A stretch of 17,650 nt of DNA from Cytophagaceae bacterium (lineage in GTDB: Bacteria; Bacteroidota; Bacteroidia; Cytophagales; Flexibacteraceae), in contig CANHWS010000036.1 of the NCBI GenBank assembly GCA_947464365.1, positions 1 through 17,650 on the forward strand, written 5' to 3'. Below are positions 15,099 through 17,650 of the stretch, piece after piece. The translations under genes and the position numbers were made by a program. The notes below the pieces were generated by a model. It was not told where the DNA came from, searched no databases, and saw only the letters and a program-made list of their open reading frames with translations. How positions within the stretch are numbered: the first letter of the stretch is position 1; the number at the start of each line of letters is the position of its first letter.

Positions 15099-16709
15099 CT
15101 ATGGCCGCTTGACGAACTTGGCTGTACCAACAATACCTTGATTACCTTGATTCCGGACGATATTGAGGATATAAATCCCGTCAGGTAGGCTGGATACATT
15201 GATTACAGGACTTGATCCATTGTCCTCCATAGTGAGGACCATTTGGCCTAGCGCATTCTGGATCAGTATCCTGACAGGCTCTCCAGACAACATTGCTGGC
15301 AAATCAACCTTTATCTGGTCCGTAGCGGGATTTGGATAGGCCAATAGTTTGACAACTTGTTGCGCCTGCTTAGGTGCCGAGACCACATAGTTGAGGTACT
15401 CAAGCAAAAAGGCTTGATGCAAATTGGCGGCTGTATCTGTCACAGAGATAACCGACTCAACAAGCTGAGAAGAGTTTAAATCATATCTATGGCGTATGAC
15501 TGTACTAGTCTGCCTAGGATTAAAAACCCAAGCACGCTGCGAGGTATTCCAGCGTTCGTAGAGAGTACCTAGTGAGTTCCGGAACGTGTCAAATGGTGCT
15601 TGGTATCGTTCGGCAGGTGTAAAAACATTGTTTGCAGCAACCTCCCTCACGATGCTGACAGCGTTTGAGGCAAAGCTCTGATAATTTGTTCGGCTATTGT
15701 CTACAAACCTATTACCATTCCAAGTCTGTTCGGTTTGAGTCAGGAGCGTACTACCAGGAATGTTGTTCCGGACATAGGTGCTGAACGTCACATTGGCGTA
15801 CCGAACCCTCCTTGTGACAAGACTAGCCGCATTGAAATAAGTCTCCGTCCATCCTTTAGGAGGATCTGTACCTCTTGGGTTCGACAAAATTAAGGTATCG
15901 CTCCGGAGCAGCTGTACTTGTTTATTGGCATACTGCCAATAGTTAATCGCACGGAAAATGCTATCCTGTGTCAGTGGTCTGACATAGTCAAAGGTCTTAT
16001 ATGTCCTGAGGGTTAAAACAGAATCTGGGCCATCAAACTCGTATAAAGACCTAGAGACCTCTAGACCAGCAGCATTGTAGGAAAAGTATTCTGCGGATAG
16101 TTCGATCCAGCGTCGGTTGACTTCACGACGTTGACGAATGTAATGAGGTTTACCATCAGGGCGATAAGCAAATAAGGTCTGAGTTGGCAAAGTGTTTGCA
16201 GGTCCTTTCAAATTGCTAATCTGTTTGACTCTCAGCGTGTTAGACAGCACATTGTCATAAAAATAAGCAATCTCGACACTGTCCTGCCATCCCAACCTAT
16301 TGGAGTAGACCTGGACCCTTTCGACCAGCATTACCTTGCTAAGCGGGTGATAGTCATAAGCCTTACGCCTGAGGGTGTCGCCACGTCGGTTAATCTCGGT
16401 GATCGTGATTGGACGAAGACCTAGATCATACCTGTAAAAAATAGACGATTGAAAAAACCAATCCGTAGCGATGGCACCCGGGCGGAAAATATACTTATTG
16501 ATCACGGAAGGACGCCCGCTTAGGCTGGATCCAAAGTCAAGTAAAGGTAGATCTATGTCATTGACCAATGTAGGTCCACTGAGTCCTGAGGCAGACAGGT
16601 GATTGGCCTGCCCTACTGCCTGTGCCAAACAACTATGATTACCTCCGCCGAGTAGGACACACCATAAAGCCATTGGCCACATCAACAAAATACCAACAGA
16701 GCCTCGCAT
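15099..16709 (-). CDS. Exported protein with C-terminal T9SS type A sorting domain
   Basis: This 536-residue protein begins with a signal peptide (MRGSVGILLMWPMALWCVLL, cleavage likely after LAQA, about residue 31). The last ~80 residues are a type A sorting domain, starting at the typical KLLAYPNPATDQIKV, with the later GQMV, Y-I-L-N-I-V and final K-F-V-K-R-P strands. It should therefore cross the outer membrane through T9SS and be surface-attached or released. The body (about 35-450) matches no domain I recognise. It has repeated short strands rich in Tyr, Trp, Arg and Thr (for example W-x-E-x-Y-F, Y-x-Y-x-x-x-G and D-S-V or D-T-L turns), somewhat like YD/RHS-type or imperfect beta repeats. 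The frame extends to 16778, but ATG 16709 places the signal peptide at the N-terminus. It converges with the PAS gene across 135 bases. Function is unknown. Confidence 0.5.
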   Translation of the reverse strand: MRGSVGILLMWPMALWCVLLGGGNHSCLAQAVGQANHLSASGLSGPTLVNDIDLPLLDFGSSLSGRPSVINKYIFRPGAIATDWFFQSSIFYRYDLGLRPITITEINRRGDTLRRKAYDYHPLSKVMLVERVQVYSNRLGWQDSVEIAYFYDNVLSNTLRVKQISNLKGPANTLPTQTLFAYRPDGKPHYIRQRREVNRRWIELSAEYFSYNAAGLEVSRSLYEFDGPDSVLTLRTYKTFDYVRPLTQDSIFRAINYWQYANKQVQLLRSDTLILSNPRGTDPPKGWTETYFNAASLVTRRVRYANVTFSTYVRNNIPGSTLLTQTEQTWNGNRFVDNSRTNYQSFASNAVSIVREVAANNVFTPAERYQAPFDTFRNSLGTLYERWNTSQRAWVFNPRQTSTVIRHRYDLNSSQLVESVISVTDTAANLHQAFLLEYLNYVVSAPKQAQQVVKLLAYPNPATDQIKVDLPAMLSGEPVRILIQNALGQMVLTMEDNGSSPVINVSSLPDGIYILNIVRNQGNQGIVGTAKFVKRP

Positions 16710-16973
16710 TTGAGCTGCGGGCCGAAAGATGGCACTATTTGCTAAGGTGGCAGGCGAGACTTGCATATCAGCAATCAAGAATGGACCTCTAAAACTGGCA
16801 CTTAATACTGAGAAAACAAAACTTTATATCCTCGTTCAGGACCGACTGACACATTTCGTTTGCTGTTATGCAAACAAAACCAAATAAAAAACCGCAAATA
16901 CAGCTCCAAATCAGGTTTTTTTATCTAATTCCAAGCCACAAAAAAATACACTATGTTGCCCCTCTTTTTTTGG
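16710..16973. other. Intergenic region, AT-rich, no gene seen
   Basis: These 264 bases separate two minus-strand genes. They are richer in A/T runs than the surroundings and should hold the 3' end of the right-edge gene and the promoter of the T9SS-substrate gene. No exact TAnnTTTG element with a paired -33 box was found, and short ORFs here look like shadows. Confidence 0.5.
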
Positions 16974-16975
16974 CT
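16934..16975 (-). terminator. Possible terminator hairpin of the right-edge gene
   Basis: An imperfect inverted repeat (AGCCA then poly-A, pairing with poly-T then TGGCT, one bulged base) starts within the stop codon of the gene ending at 16974. The U-run forms part of the stem rather than following it, so this is not a textbook intrinsic terminator. Confidence 0.5.
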
Positions 16976-17650
16976 AATGGTAAGATTTGGCAACCCAGAC
17001 CTCGACCTGTTTACCTTCTGCTGCTGCAAGCCCGACCCCTCGCAAAACATAGTTGGCCTCCAAAGCTGGCCTAACATATTGTGCTATGCTGCTATGTGTT
17101 TCTTGGAGGATAATGATGGCATAGCGTTGACGTCCGATATCTTTGGCCAACTGAGTCTGTTGAGGACCGAAAAAAGTTGCATGATCGTCAAACCATAACG
17201 GAACACCTATAGGCGGGATCACCCCAAGGTCTTGGTACAAAAAGCTGAGCTCGGAGATATTGAGCAACAAGTCAAGGTCAGGTCGTTCGGTGCCATTGCT
17301 AAACGACACACCACCATTATCCTGCTTAAGCATGGCAAACCTTTTCGAGCGAATATCACTGACAATGTTTGATATTGTTGTCAATGTGCGTCCGATATCC
17401 GATGGCCAATAGAGACTTTGGGTTCCGAGGCGCCCATCCAACTTCAGGTAATCCCTTTTTACATTACCATCTAGCGGATTACCGGTCAGCCAGCCATTGG
17501 CCCAATCCAGACTAAGCCGAGGGTATTGGTAGCAGGTATAGGCATCTGCTATTGGGTTGAGCAACATGATCGACCAAGTGGCTAACATAATGCGCTTTTG
17601 CCACCCCTTACAGTTGTCCAACCCTAGCGCAAAAGATAGGCTAATCAGCA
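16974..17650 (-). CDS. C-terminal part of a probable membrane protein (5' end off the window)
   Basis: The frame is open to the right edge without a stop. The only candidate start in the window is a TTG at 17621, so this is most likely the C-terminal ~225 residues of a longer protein. It has a hydrophobic segment near the visible N-terminus (RIMLATWSIMLLNPIADAY), probably the last transmembrane helix, then a soluble domain. The C-terminal end (AIIILQETHSSIAQYVRPAL followed by a N-Y-x-L strand and an E-V-W-V-A-K ending) resembles the extracytoplasmic end of predicted GT-C-type membrane glycosyltransferases. That family call is inference from overall pattern. It shares no obvious motif with the membrane protein at 7604-9883. 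Confidence 0.5.
   Translation of the reverse strand, partial: LISLSFALGLDNCKGWQKRIMLATWSIMLLNPIADAYTCYQYPRLSLDWANGWLTGNPLDGNVKRDYLKLDGRLGTQSLYWPSDIGRTLTTISNIVSDIRSKRFAMLKQDNGGVSFSNGTERPDLDLLLNISELSFLYQDLGVIPPIGVPLWFDDHATFFGPQQTQLAKDIGRQRYAIIILQETHSSIAQYVRPALEANYVLRGVGLAAAEGKQVEVWVAKSYH

Overview
The window looks like an ordinary chromosomal stretch from a member of the Bacteroidota (Cytophagia/Saprospiria/Chitinophagia-like; genus not resolved). Four signs point there: a C-terminal type IX secretion (T9SS) type A sorting domain, a very large secreted PKD-domain protein, TAnnTTTG-type -7 promoter elements, and generally weak Shine-Dalgarno sequences. Nothing suggests a plasmid, phage or transposon, and no rRNA, tRNA, CRISPR array or insertion sequence was found. 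Coding density is high and no gene-free gap exceeds 300 bases.

Layout, left to right. Bases 1-6625 (minus) hold the first 2208 codons of one giant secreted protein whose C-terminus lies off the left edge. It is built from a signal peptide, about a dozen PKD/Ig-like modules and three ~330-residue propeller-like blocks. Each block appears to be inserted inside a PKD-like module between two cysteines. The giant gene has no entry in a list of complete ORFs because it has no stop codon in the window, and many plus-strand ORFs across 1-6600 are its shadows. Upstream of it, after a probable terminator at 6693-6719, lie a secreted CBM9-like protein (6790-7575) and a 759-residue polytopic membrane protein of glycosyltransferase-C-like appearance (7604-9883). 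These two are only 28 bases apart and probably form an operon behind a promoter element near 9922-9929. Next come riboflavin synthase ribE (9975-10598) and a DegP/HtrA protease (10664-12163), both minus.

A divergent intergenic region (12164-12383) separates degP from a plus-strand pair. The first is a soluble PAS-PAS histidine-kinase-like protein (12384-13982) with intact ATP-binding boxes but glutamine in place of the phospho-accepting histidine. The second is a PAS protein with a degenerate receiver-like N-terminus (14127-14963). Facing it (minus) is a T9SS-exported protein with a repetitive Tyr/Trp-rich body (15099-16709). At the right edge is the C-terminal part of another probable membrane protein (16974-17650).

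The theme is cell-envelope and surface biology: two exported proteins (at least one a T9SS substrate), a periplasmic quality-control protease, and a membrane/carbohydrate-binding pair. A possible non-canonical signalling pair sits beside one housekeeping enzyme. The most notable points are the repeated nested domain architecture of the giant protein and the two adjacent signalling proteins that both seem to lack their phosphorylation residues.
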